64,000 nt of DNA from Alcaligenaceae bacterium (GTDB lineage Bacteria; Pseudomonadota; Gammaproteobacteria; Burkholderiales; Burkholderiaceae_B): the NCBI GenBank assembly GCA_013416445.1, contig JACCER010000004.1, forward strand, positions 124,001 through 188,000, given 5' to 3'. Every line of letters starts with the position of its first letter. The first letter of the stretch is position 1. A model generated the notes under the pieces. It was not told the DNA's origin, made no database searches, and saw only the letters and a program-made list of their open reading frames with translations. Below are positions 24,671 through 32,300 of this stretch, piece by piece. Position numbers and translations under genes: made by a program.

Positions 24671-24922
24671 TTAGATTATCGTCAGCTCTTGCGTTAAGCC
24701 AGAATGTTTCGCAAGAAGACGCAACAAACACACGACGCCGCCTGGAGGCGGAAACCCGCCTTGCTCCCAGTCAAGCAATGTGGCAACAGGAGTGGCGACT
24801 CTTTCAGCAAAAGCCGCTTGGGTTAAGCTTGACCGCTGCCGCGCTTGGCGAACCAGCATTTGCTCGGGCGTAGTGATCCTGCCTACGCCAGCCTTTGCTT
24901 CGCTAAGTGCTTGACGTAGATC
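24671..24922 (-). pseudogene. XRE antitoxin, 5'-truncated
   Basis: Reverse frame from DLRQALSEAKAG (at 24922) through RITTPEQMLVRQARQRSSLT and AAFAERVATPVATLLDWEQG to the stop at 24671 is a HigA/XRE helix-turn-helix antitoxin. Upstream codons run into a stop after four residues, so the true N-terminus is lost. An internal Met at 24859 could still give a 62-residue product. The missing N-terminus survives in the chimeric copy at 26502-26649. Confidence 0.75.
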
Positions 24923-24953
24923 GGGTAGCGATTAGGCAAAATTATCCAAGGCA

Positions 24954-25136
24954 GTATCCCCAGAATAGTCTGAAACAATCAACCAAGAAAAAAACTGTAC
25001 AGGCTGCGTTGCGTGTCGATCCAAGCCACCTCACCGTGACCTCCTGGCAAAGTACGCCGTTGCTTTTCCCGGTATTTCCATATCCAAGCTAACAAGAAAT
25101 TACCACCTTCTTACTGTACGCGGAAACGAGGCAAGG
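24954..25136. repeat. 183-bp repeat, copy 1
   Basis: About 183 bp starting TATCCCCAGAATAGTCTGAA, closely matched at 27679-27862 and in its last 60 bp at 28876-28936. On the minus strand it reads as a degraded Rpn/YhgA-like coding sequence (FRVQ-stop-EGGNFLLAWIWKY). Confidence 0.7.
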
Positions 25137-25263
25137 CCAGGGATTGCAGCCCCTGCCAGTCCAGGGCGTTAAGCCACGGTTCGTTGATGATGCCCTTGAA
25201 CAGGCTGCGCACCATGTGCGGATCGCGAAAGAGCTGTCGGTAGCTTGCGTCGTGCTGATTCAT
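25111..25263 (-). pseudogene. YhgA-like/Rpn nuclease, N-terminal fragment with nonsense codon
   Basis: Fifty codons from an ATG with GGAG 8 nt upstream: MNQHDASYRQLFRDPHMVRS, then LFKGIINEPWLNALDWQ. This is the N-terminus of YhgA-like (RpnA-type) nucleases. It ends at a TAA where the sister repeat at 28.9 kb has CAA (FHVQQEGGSFLLY), after which the frame continues in a recognisable way. Promoter-side signals are intact, but the gene is dead. Confidence 0.65.
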
Positions 25264-25430
25264 GCGGCGCGCTCCTTGGTTGAGGAAAGGAACGCTTACT
25301 GTAGGGCGTGGCTAAAAGACAAGACAGGGGTAGTGAATAGAATTGTCACTGCGGGAAAATACGGCGATTAGGGTATGGGGTATTGGCTGATATTCAAGAC
25401 ACATTCGGCTTGTACCGTTGTAGCGTTGCT

Positions 25431-25463
25431 TGTCGGATTACGCCTTCTAATCCGACCTACGAA
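25431..25463. repeat. REP-like palindrome (short loop)
   Basis: Same sequence and position as 22683-22716, carried along in the duplication. Confidence 0.6.
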
Positions 25464-26407
25464 AATACGTCCTCAATGCGCTGAGCATCCAGAATCCGCA
25501 GCGCCCATCGGTTCAGGGCGGCTGCATCGGCCTGCGCCATGCGGGAGGTAGCCCAGCCGGGCAGCGAGCCGAATTTGTAGGTTAGCAACACGGCAAGCAG
25601 GTCGGTCGTGCCTTCTTCCCTGCCCTCTTCACGACCTTCATGCCGGGCTAGATAAAGCATGTCTGCGGTATCGATCAGCGCCTGCTCGCGGCGCTCGGCC
25701 GCCAGGCGCAGCTCTTCGTCAGAATACAAGACCTCTAGGTGCGACAGCGCTTCACGTACGGGCGGGTGGGTGATTTCGTTCATGGCAGCCTCATCCAGGT
25801 TATGCAACAGGCAAGCGATCCAGGCCAGCAGCGGTGCGGGCAGCGCGCCCAGCACTTCGGCCTTGCCTAATTCGATTATATGCATTTGCAGCGCCACACC
25901 CAACTGGACGGCGGGGTCGTGAGTGTCACGCAAGGTAAAGTGCCAGTCGGCCTTGGCCGGATGCTTGGTAAATAGGTCATGAACCAAGAGGCTGATGCCG
26001 ATCACTGGTTTCAAATGGCGATAATCCTGCCCCACCTCCAGTTGCCCGGCCAGACTACGGGCGATACCGTACACGCTGCGCTGCGCCCAATGGAAAAAAC
26101 GCCCCAGTTGCATTTCCACGCCGAAGCGCTGGCCGCTGGCGTCCTCGGCCAAGATATCAAGCACAATATCTTTGCTCACTAGGTCTTGCGGCAAAATATT
26201 AGGATTCAGGACGCGTTCGACCCGAATGGGTGGCGCACGGTGGCGCACTGCATTGATCAGGTCGGCCAGCAAATGCGGATGGCGGCTGAACAGGGTTTTA
26301 AAGACCACGTCGTTACATAGCGACAGACGCGGCGCGGCAGCGGCCTGAGCGTCGCTGGTTGGATCGGACAGAGAAGATGTGTTGGACAAAAACATGCCGG
26401 CCTGCAT
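25457..26407 (-). CDS. Rpn-family nuclease, copy B
   Basis: A 316-residue near-identical paralogue of the protein at 22710-23708, with the same PD-(D/E)XK core. Only two EGRE units are present instead of six, which explains the 16-residue length difference exactly. Other differences are isolated substitutions such as Gly for Asp near residue 4. Both copies keep intact frames, so purifying selection or very recent duplication must be assumed. Its promoter region is fused to the 5' part of an XRE antitoxin gene reading the same way. Confidence 0.85.
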   Translation of the reverse strand: MQAGMFLSNTSSLSDPTSDAQAAAAPRLSLCNDVVFKTLFSRHPHLLADLINAVRHRAPPIRVERVLNPNILPQDLVSKDIVLDILAEDASGQRFGVEMQLGRFFHWAQRSVYGIARSLAGQLEVGQDYRHLKPVIGISLLVHDLFTKHPAKADWHFTLRDTHDPAVQLGVALQMHIIELGKAEVLGALPAPLLAWIACLLHNLDEAAMNEITHPPVREALSHLEVLYSDEELRLAAERREQALIDTADMLYLARHEGREEGREEGTTDLLAVLLTYKFGSLPGWATSRMAQADAAALNRWALRILDAQRIEDVFS

Positions 26408-26501
26408 ACAAATAGGGTATGCAAGTAATGTAAGGCATGGCGGGCCGCCCGCCCATTGGGCGGATTTGTCCGGGTAGATGAAAAAGACAGCGCAAGACGG
26501 T

Positions 26502-26649
26502 AAGCCGCTTGGGTTAAGCCTGACCGCTGCCGCGCTTGGCGAACCAGCATTTGCTCGGGCGTAGTGATCCTGCCTATGCCAGCCTTTGCCTCGCTGAGTG
26601 CCTGACGTAGATCGGGGCCAGACAGCGTTTCGAATATTAACGGAGGCAA
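26502..26649 (-). pseudogene. XRE antitoxin, 5' part fused to the Rpn block
   Basis: From a TTG at 26649 the frame reads PPLIFETLSGPDLRQALSEA and continues to VRQARQRSGLTQAA, the N-terminal half of the antitoxin seen at 24671-24922. At 26500 it joins the duplicated Rpn block and the frame becomes meaningless. Together the two fragments would rebuild one complete gene, so a duplication followed by deletion explains both. Confidence 0.75.
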
Positions 26650-26654
26650 GTATT

Positions 26655-26801
26655 ATGTATAAAGTCAGATCACCATTCTGGAAGACGCTGACAGGCCAGA
26701 AAGCATTCTATCGATATGTTCAGATCAAAGCCTTATACCCATACGATATGTCGCGCAGCACGCGCCCTCATTGCAGACGAGTAAAGAGCCTGTTAAAGTG
26801 A
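26655..26801 (+). CDS. Possible small basic protein
   Basis: A 48-residue frame (MYKVRSPFWKTLTGQKAFYR ... VKSLLK). GGAGG lies 9 nt before the ATG. It is basic and has no membrane helix. It is divergent from the antitoxin relic and may be the start of a lost toxin gene. No family recognised. Confidence 0.35.
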   Translation: MYKVRSPFWKTLTGQKAFYRYVQIKALYPYDMSRSTRPHCRRVKSLLK

Positions 26802-26834
26802 ATGTAACAAAAAAACAATGCTTCCACCCCCAAT

Positions 26835-26863
26835 AATCAGCAACTAATAATTAGTTGCTGATT
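26835..26863. promoter_or_regulatory. 29-bp palindrome upstream of hicAB
   Basis: Perfect 14-bp arms AATCAGCAACTAAT and ATTAGTTGCTGATT around a single A. It ends 22 bp before the hicA start. HicB-type antitoxins with a ribbon-helix-helix tail bind such palindromes over their own promoter, so this is a strong operator candidate. Confidence 0.75.
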
Positions 26864-26885
26864 CCATAAAAAACAGGCAAAATGA

Positions 26886-27155
26886 ATGGCAAAGCGTGAC
26901 AAGCTGACAGCAAAAATCTACAGTAATCCGTCGCCAAAAGATTTTAGATTTGATGAGCTAATCACGTTATTGCAGGGGTTTGGCTTCGTGATGCACGAGA
27001 AAACAGGGGGCTCTTCACACAAGTACTTTGTACGTACCCTTGATTCTGGCGAGGTACAGCGCATAGACTGCAGTTGCCCTCACCCCGGCGGGATTTTGAA
27101 AATATATCAAATCAAACAGATCTGTATAAAGCTTACACAATGGGGGCTGGCATGA
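26886..27155 (+). CDS. hicA: HicA-type mRNA interferase toxin
   Basis: An 89-residue HicA. The core starts at FRFDELITLLQGFGFVMHEK, followed by the catalytic-His strand GGSSHKYFVRTL and a CPHPGGILKIYQIKQICIKL end, matching the HicA double-stranded-RNA-binding-like fold. It is longer at the N-terminus than minimal HicA proteins. GCAAAATGAATGGC precedes without a strong ribosome site. It overlaps hicB by 4 bp and is transcribed from behind the 29-bp palindrome. Confidence 0.85.
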   Translation: MAKRDKLTAKIYSNPSPKDFRFDELITLLQGFGFVMHEKTGGSSHKYFVRTLDSGEVQRIDCSCPHPGGILKIYQIKQICIKLTQWGLA

Positions 27156-27490
27156 ACGGCACACTGGAATATAAAGGATATCTTGGCTCTGTTGAATTCA
27201 GCACAGAAGACAAGTGCTTATTTGGAAAAATAGAATTCATTAACGATCTAATGATGTTCGACGGAGAATCTGTCGAGCAAATTGAAGCGGCATTCCGTGA
27301 TGCGGTCGACTCATACATCGAGTTCTGCGAATCTCAGGGCAAAAAACCCAACCAGCCTTTCAAAGGAAGCTTCAACATCCGCATCGGGGAAGAGCTTCAC
27401 CGAAAAGCTGCACTTGAGGCAAGAAAAGCAAAGTCCACATTAAATGATTTCGTAAAAACGGCGCTTGAAGAGAAGCTTGAACATACGTAA
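27152..27490 (+). CDS. hicB: HicB-type antitoxin
   Basis: A 112-residue antitoxin. The N-terminal half is the HicB partially degraded RNase-H-like fold (LEYKGYLGSVEFSTEDKCLF ... FDGESVEQIEAAFRDAVDSY). The C-terminal half is a ribbon-helix-helix DNA-binding segment (FNIRIGEELHRKAALEARKA). It binds HicA and, by the RHH part, the operator. Start at 27152 comes from the ATGA overlap with hicA. Intact. Confidence 0.9.
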   Translation: MNGTLEYKGYLGSVEFSTEDKCLFGKIEFINDLMMFDGESVEQIEAAFRDAVDSYIEFCESQGKKPNQPFKGSFNIRIGEELHRKAALEARKAKSTLNDFVKTALEEKLEHT

Positions 27491-28123
27491 TTATCACAAT
27501 TGAGTATGACTATGGTGAGAAGTGCCGGGGCATAGGGCAGCTAAGCGTTAATCCGCAGAACTCAGGGCGCGCAATGTTCGCAACATACATACAGGGTCCA
27601 ACAGACTCTGCCAGTTATGCTGCAGCTCATCGATGGCGCTGGCGCTGGCTTTGATCCAGAGCACTGGCCCGAACTATGTATCCCCAAAATAGTCTGAAAC
27701 AATCAACCAAGGAAAGAAACTGTGCAGGCTGCGTTGCGTGTCAATCCAAGCGTATCTCACCGTGACCTCCCTGGCAAAGTACGCCGTTGCTTTTTCCTGT
27801 ATTTCCATATCCAAGTTAGCAAGAAACTACCATCTTCTTGCTGTACTTGGAAGCGAGACAAGTCCACACAGAGCCCGTACAGGCGCTGGGCCAGCACGTC
27901 ACGCAGGCGGCGGCGAATGTGACCAGTAGCCCGCAGAGGTTAATACACAGGGACCAAAATTTATTTGCCGACGGAGGGGCATTATTACAGTGCCGACAAC
28001 AGTTGGCCTTATTGCTGCCATAATATGGGGGTTCGGCTGCATGACAGCACGTTGTCACAGTATTCTTTATAGTAAAAGCCCATCTCAACAACGCAACAAG
28101 CTAAAAGTGTGTAACAGACTGAT
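27491..28123. other. Gene-free stretch with repeat copy 2 and transposase-like debris
   Basis: No intact gene. Around 27560-27680 the minus strand has a C-terminus-like piece (ELQHNWQSLLDPVCMLRTLR). After the 183-bp repeat the minus strand reads HIRRRLRDVLAQRLYGLCVD, which looks like transposase-type protein, without start or stop in place. Confidence 0.4.
27679..27862. repeat. 183-bp repeat, copy 2
   Basis: Starts TATCCCCAAAATAGTCTGAA and matches 24954-25136 along its length with scattered differences. Confidence 0.7.
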
Positions 28124-28405
28124 TTAGCCGAAAAGTTGGCTATGTGAGCCAAGCCGCGCCAGTCTGAGCGTGTCGGCATCCGACTTGCGGTAAATTAGTA
28201 GCAAGTCAGGCCTGATGTGACACTCTCGGTATCCTGCCCAATTACCACTCAAGTCATGGTCGCGGTATTTGGCCTCAAGCGGCTGGTTACTCACCAGCGC
28301 CACAAGAACGGCCTTCAGGTCGTTATTGAGCGGGGCACGGTGCAGGCCTTTGGCTTCACGCTTGAAATCACGCTTGAAAGCTGAAGCGCGTTCAATCGTC
28401 CGCAT
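28124..28405 (-). CDS. yafQ: YafQ-type mRNA interferase toxin
   Basis: A 93-residue RelE-superfamily toxin. Features: RASAFKRDFKREAKG at the N-terminus, the central PLEAKYRDHDLSGNWAGYRECHI, then RPDLLLIYRKS, and a C-terminal LARLGSHSQLFG whose His and Phe correspond to YafQ's active site. It cleaves mRNA in the ribosomal A site. It overlaps dinJ by 14 bp and is translated after it. Confidence 0.9.
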   Translation of the reverse strand: MRTIERASAFKRDFKREAKGLHRAPLNNDLKAVLVALVSNQPLEAKYRDHDLSGNWAGYRECHIRPDLLLIYRKSDADTLRLARLGSHSQLFG

Positions 28406-28658
28406 GCAAGTCAGCCATCAGATCGTCCACACTGGAAAACTGCTTACCCTTTCCAGTCTCAAGCTCTGTAATGGCCTTGCGCGTGGTGGCGTTGGGAACC
28501 TTGACCTCAAAAGGTAAACGACGTTCATCAGCTATGCGTAACATCAGCAAACGGATTGCGTCCGAAATGGACAGGCCCATTGCCTCAAGCGCATCAGCGG
28601 CGCGTGCCTTGGTGTCGGAGTCAATACGAGCGCGAACATAGGTATCGGCAATGCTCAT
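28392..28658 (-). CDS. dinJ: DinJ/RelB-type antitoxin
   Basis: An 88-residue ribbon-helix-helix antitoxin: ADTYVRARIDSDTKARAADA forms the DNA-binding part and the following helices (LEAMGLSISDAIRLLMLRI) are the RelB/DinJ signature; the C-terminal PFEVKVPNATTRKAITEL wraps the toxin. The TAGAG-C-CTCTA dyad at about 28684-28694, upstream of the start, may be its operator. Operon dinJ-yafQ looks intact. Confidence 0.9.
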   Translation of the reverse strand: MSIADTYVRARIDSDTKARAADALEAMGLSISDAIRLLMLRIADERRLPFEVKVPNATTRKAITELETGKGKQFSSVDDLMADLHADD

Positions 28659-28875
28659 GATAAATTCCTAGAGTTTCGTTGTAGAGCCTCTATTGTAGTC
28701 ACGTTGCAACCACAAAACAAGAACGCTACCGATATGAAGTTCTTGATATTTTACAGCCAAGGGCTACAGGTGTAAGCGTTCTGTGAACCTTGCAATTACC
28801 CACAATTTCATATGAGTAGATCGTATAGTTAAAGCAATTTACAGACATAATGAGATGACTCATGTCAACTGACCC

Positions 28876-28936
28876 TGCCTCGTTTCCACGTACAGCAAGA
28901 AACTACCACCTTCTTGCTGTACGTGGAAACGAGGCA
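28876..28936. repeat. 26-bp perfect inverted repeat (large hairpin)
   Basis: TGCCTCGTTTCCACGTACAG + CAAGAA is matched exactly by TTCTTGCTGTACGTGGAAAC + GAGGCA across a 9-nt loop. Degraded versions end the 183-bp repeats at about 25080-25140 and 27800-27862. It sits 7 bp past the stop of the gene at 28943. Confidence 0.85.
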
Positions 28937-28942
28937 AGGCCA

Positions 28943-30283
28943 TCATTCCATCAGGGTCGAGCTAATCGAAACCACCTTGAGCCTTCCGTCAATCTTGTCA
29001 GCCACTACAATGACCAAATCCTTTGGAGCATGGCTGAACCGAACCGCTCCGACAAACAGCGTACGACCATCCGCCTGGGGCCACACCCAGGTGACAACTG
29101 GCAATCCACTGGAATCAAACGGAAGAAATGCCAGTTCAGCGTCAGGATACGGCTCATCCGCCTCACGGATTCGGGGGGCAATATCTGCAATCTTCCCACG
29201 CTCTAGCGCAATCAGATCATGGTCTTGTGCTACCGACCCATGGTCCCTGACACGCCAAAAGGCGAGCTGGGTCGCAACCACAGTAAAGTCAACCTTGCGT
29301 GGCTCACCTTGAGCCAGTCCATCACGATAAGCAGAAAAGGCAATGTGTGACTCAACAAGCGAGGCAAGATTTTTTTTGGTTGCCCAGGCTGTGAAGAACT
29401 CACCCATGAAGCGCGCCTCGGCGGTCGAAGGCAATACCGAAAAGTCGCTCCGTTCCACCGGAGGATGCCCTGGTTTCCAATAGTTCAAGGGTCGGTGCTT
29501 CCCCCAATACGCCAACCCATCGGTAATGGTGATAGTATCAAGAAACGCAACATCTTGAACGCCCTGCATCTTGAACCAGTCGGCTTTTTCCCGCTTGGTT
29601 TTTGCAACAGAAAACGCAAAGATGTCGGCGACGAATGACTCAGATGGCTCTGGGCACTTACTCAAGGAAAATTTAGCGCGAAAGTCACACAACGCACGAT
29701 AGGTCGCACTGGCCATATCAACTGCATCTTGCACGTAGTGATCAGTCAGATCAGCTTCGTGGCTCATCCAACCGCCCCGCGAATCGGGATGCCCCCACGA
29801 TAGTTCGGGCCAGCACAGTCTTTTCCATGGGGACCCAGGAATTCCCTGGTGAGACCATGAATCCTGAAGTGAATGTAAGCCTTGCCCGAATACAAGCACG
29901 TTCTCTGCCTGGGATGTAGAGGGAAAGTCGAGACGAGATCGGACCACACGATGGGCTGCGTCGCTTCCCGCGTCGACTTTGCGCTGAAGCGGGGTTCCTG
30001 GCACCGGCCCGTCGCTAGGAAAATGAATCTCTTTGACTAACTGGGACATAGCGCGATCCCTATTACCAAAACAAGCGGAATACATGACCAGGCTGATGGC
30101 AGATAGCTTGCCACGGTCGTATTCGATGTTGGCTGCTGCAATGCGCTCGGCCTGTGCCTCGGCGAACCCGGCACGCATCGCCAACCAGTAAGTCAGACCG
30201 TAATGTACGTCCTCTTCGTATGCATAAGTTAGCGGCGATGCAAAAGCAATCACGGCAGCAACGGCCATCAGCAAGAGTCTCAT
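28943..30283 (-). CDS. Secreted protein with phospholipase C-like helical fold (DUF6765-like)
   Basis: A 446-residue exported protein. Signal peptide MRLLLMAVAAVIAFASPLTYA. The mature part starts with YEEDVHYGLTYWLAMRAGFA and contains GQGLHSLQDSWSHQG near residue 135 and MSHEADLTDHYVQDA near residue 175. These His/Asp-rich segments resemble the zinc sites of phospholipase C/P1-nuclease-like helical proteins. The C-terminal part, after about residue 350, looks beta-rich. The start at 30283 is set by the signal peptide. It stands alone among mobile debris. Enzymatic activity is inferred only. Confidence 0.6.
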   Translation of the reverse strand: MRLLLMAVAAVIAFASPLTYAYEEDVHYGLTYWLAMRAGFAEAQAERIAAANIEYDRGKLSAISLVMYSACFGNRDRAMSQLVKEIHFPSDGPVPGTPLQRKVDAGSDAAHRVVRSRLDFPSTSQAENVLVFGQGLHSLQDSWSHQGIPGSPWKRLCWPELSWGHPDSRGGWMSHEADLTDHYVQDAVDMASATYRALCDFRAKFSLSKCPEPSESFVADIFAFSVAKTKREKADWFKMQGVQDVAFLDTITITDGLAYWGKHRPLNYWKPGHPPVERSDFSVLPSTAEARFMGEFFTAWATKKNLASLVESHIAFSAYRDGLAQGEPRKVDFTVVATQLAFWRVRDHGSVAQDHDLIALERGKIADIAPRIREADEPYPDAELAFLPFDSSGLPVVTWVWPQADGRTLFVGAVRFSHAPKDLVIVVADKIDGRLKVVSISSTLME

Positions 30284-30427
30284 GACGATCTCCAATGATT
30301 CAGATAGCGAACAACACACCAACATATTTACGAACTTGGATCTTGAACACATTATCCGGGAACATGCTGGTTCTGGCAAAGACCAGACATACCGAACCAC
30401 CCGGATAAATCTGCCTAATGGGCATGC

Positions 30428-31321
30428 CTGTCGCTATGCAACGACTTGGTCTTTAAAATCTTGTTCAGTCGCCAGCCCCATCTATTAGCCGACCTGATCA
30501 ACGCAGTGCGCCACCAAACCACACCCATCCAGGTCGAACGCATCCTGAACCCCCACATTCTGCCGCAAGACCTAGTGGGTAAGCATATTGTGCTGGACAT
30601 CCTGGCCGCCGATGCCAGCGGCCAACATTTCGGTGTAGAAATGCAATTGAGGCGTTTTCGCCACTGGCCGCAACGCAATGTGTACGGTATCGCCCGCAGC
30701 CTGGCCGGGCAATTGCAAACAGGGCAAGATTACCGTCATTTGAAACCTGTCATCGGCATCAGCCTGCTAACGCACGACTTGTTTACCTGCCATCCAAACC
30801 AAGCCGACTGGCATTTCACTTTACGCGATACGCAAACCCCAGAGATACAGTTGGGCCTGGCGCTGCAAATGCATATAATCGAACTACGCAAGGCCGAAAC
30901 GCTGGGCACACTGCCCGCGCCGTTACTAGCCTGGATCGCCTGCCTGCTACACAACCTGGATGAGGCCGCCATGAACGAAATCACCTACCCACCAGTGCAC
31001 GAAGCCTTGTCGCACCTGGAAACCCTCTATTCCGACGAAGAACTAAGCCTGGCCGCTGAACGCCGCGAACAAGCGCTGGTCGATGCCGAAGACATGCTGG
31101 ATCTGGCGCGTCATGAAGGAAAACTAGAAGGCAAATTAGAAGGCAAGCTAGAAGGCTTCCAACAAGGCGCCACCGAATTACTTACTACGCTTATCACCCA
31201 CAAATTCGGGGCACTACCTGACTGGGCAAAAAACCGCATAGCACAGGCCGATGAAACCGCTCTAAACCAATGGGCGGTGCAAGTTCTGAACGCCCAGTGC
31301 CTTGAAGACATATTTCAATGA
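30428..31321 (+). pseudogene. Rpn-family nuclease, third copy, start deleted
   Basis: The frame begins LSLCNDLVFKILFSRQPHLL, which is residue 30 or so of the copies at 22.7 and 25.5 kb, and runs to the natural C-terminus (AQCLEDIFQ). Identity to those copies is lower, so it is an older paralogue; it has three EGKL units where they have EGRE. The first 30 codons and the RBS are gone: the sequence CCACCCGGATAAATCTGCCT, normally in the promoter region, is joined to codon 30. A TTG at 30446 could still initiate, so residual expression is possible. Confidence 0.7.
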
Positions 31322-31518
31322 AACAGGCTTATCGAAATAACACTGCATAAAACATAGTAAACCAGACTTAACCTGGTGATACCTATCAGATTTGGTCCCG
31401 ACTTGAGATTACAGTGCAGGACCGCAATTTCATCTCGACCCACCTCAAGCTCCTCGAAAATCGGCAACAGCGGCGCGGCAAGCAACCACGCACCCAGCAT
31501 TGCAGTAGCCAGACACAT
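31315..31518 (-). CDS. Doubtful small membrane-like protein
   Basis: A 67-residue frame with two hydrophobic parts (MLGAWLLAAPLLPIF and LSLVYYVLCSVISISLF). No ribosome site and no family. It overlaps the end of the Rpn relic by 7 bp. Could be noise. Confidence 0.25.
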   Translation of the reverse strand: MCLATAMLGAWLLAAPLLPIFEELEVGRDEIAVLHCNLKSGPNLIGITRLSLVYYVLCSVISISLFH

Positions 31519-31646
31519 AAGCAGGACTAGAAACGTTTTGACCCCAAGTCAGCGCCTTGCGCTCAGATACCGCTGGACTGCGGCGTTGACCGCCGCATCA
31601 GCCTGCAAAAACCGTTCTTGAAGCAGGTTGGCTGCCCTCTTGGTCG

Positions 31647-31720
31647 TAAAGCATAGGCTTGAGCCGGGGTTTTCATGGCCAGCGCCTGATGTGAACGCCG
31701 GTGGTTATCAAAGCGTAGCA
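31647..31720 (-). pseudogene. IS3-type transposase remnant
   Basis: Reverse frame reads RFDNHRRSHQALAMKTPAQA, the C-terminal signature of IS3/rve-type transposases (HQAL..TPA..). No other part of the element, and no inverted terminal repeats, can be seen. Confidence 0.7.
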
Positions 31721-31847
31721 TGATGAATTTCTGACGCAGCCCATAGCTATCGTCAACTGGATACTATACGCCGATGCAAATGGAGGAGCTGCATAAAGCA
31801 GCATGAGTTGCCGTACGTAAAACCGAGGTGTCGACCATAATGAGCTT

Positions 31848-32060
31848 TCATTCGTAAACAGCCTTACGCTTTTCTCGGAAAGCCAGGGCCGCTTCCTTTG
31901 CATCCCGTGTATCGGTCAGTTCATGGGTAAACTCTTGTTCGCATCGGTACCCGTCACGCAGTGTCATATATTCGATCATGCTCGTTGCGCGTTTGGCAAA
32001 TCTGGAAGCAGTCGGGCTTTTCTCCGCGACGCTTGTAGCGACCGACCGAGCAGCTTCCAA
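31848..32060 (-). pseudogene. Enoyl-CoA hydratase, C-terminal remnant
   Basis: About 65 codons read KSPTASRFAKRATSMIEYMT, then LRDGYRCEQEFTHEL and AKEAALAFREKRKAVYE, the C-terminal helices of a crotonase. No catalytic part is left. A third crotonase of the window in relic form. Confidence 0.7.
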
Positions 32061-32140
32061 AAGCGTGTCACGGCAGCAACGGCCATCTAAAAGGCCGTTA
32101 GTCGAACCTAAGGACTAGAAATAATTCACCACCCCAGCCC

Positions 32141-32167
32141 TAAAGTTCCATGGCACACCGCCGTTAA
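32141..32167 (+). promoter_or_regulatory. FliA (sigma-28) promoter of the flagellin gene
   Basis: TAAAGTTC at 32141-32148, exactly 11 nt, then GCCGTTAA at 32160-32167. The sigma-28 consensus is TAAAGTTT-N11-GCCGATAA, so only two positions differ. It lies 133 bp before the fliC start. Confidence 0.85.
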
Positions 32168-32300
32168 TGCTCTTGTACAGGGAGGATTAGGCTGGTTTCA
32201 ACGCGCAAGTTGCGGAGCCTAAACAGCAAAATCGCCGAACCTTCCTGGGCAAGCAGGCGAAGTACTGTTTTCGCCATAACCATTTACACCGGAGTTATCC

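Larger units (their letters stand above)
25272..26500. repeat. 1.23-kb duplicated block, copy B
   Basis: Second copy of 22528-23801. Left junction follows an unrelated YhgA-like fragment; the right junction joins GCGCAAGACGG directly to TAAGCCGCTTGGG, the sequence that in copy A lies 1.0 kb further on, beyond the RelE/NadS module. Confidence 0.85.

Noticed and set aside
25144-25371. A 75-codon plus-strand protein
   Set aside because: It crosses the left junction of the duplicated block and is antisense to the YhgA-like fragment; only chance keeps it open.
31560-32060. An intact IS element
   Set aside because: Only the last 25 codons of an IS3-type transposase are recognisable; terminal repeats and the rest are missing, and the adjacent frame is a crotonase relic.
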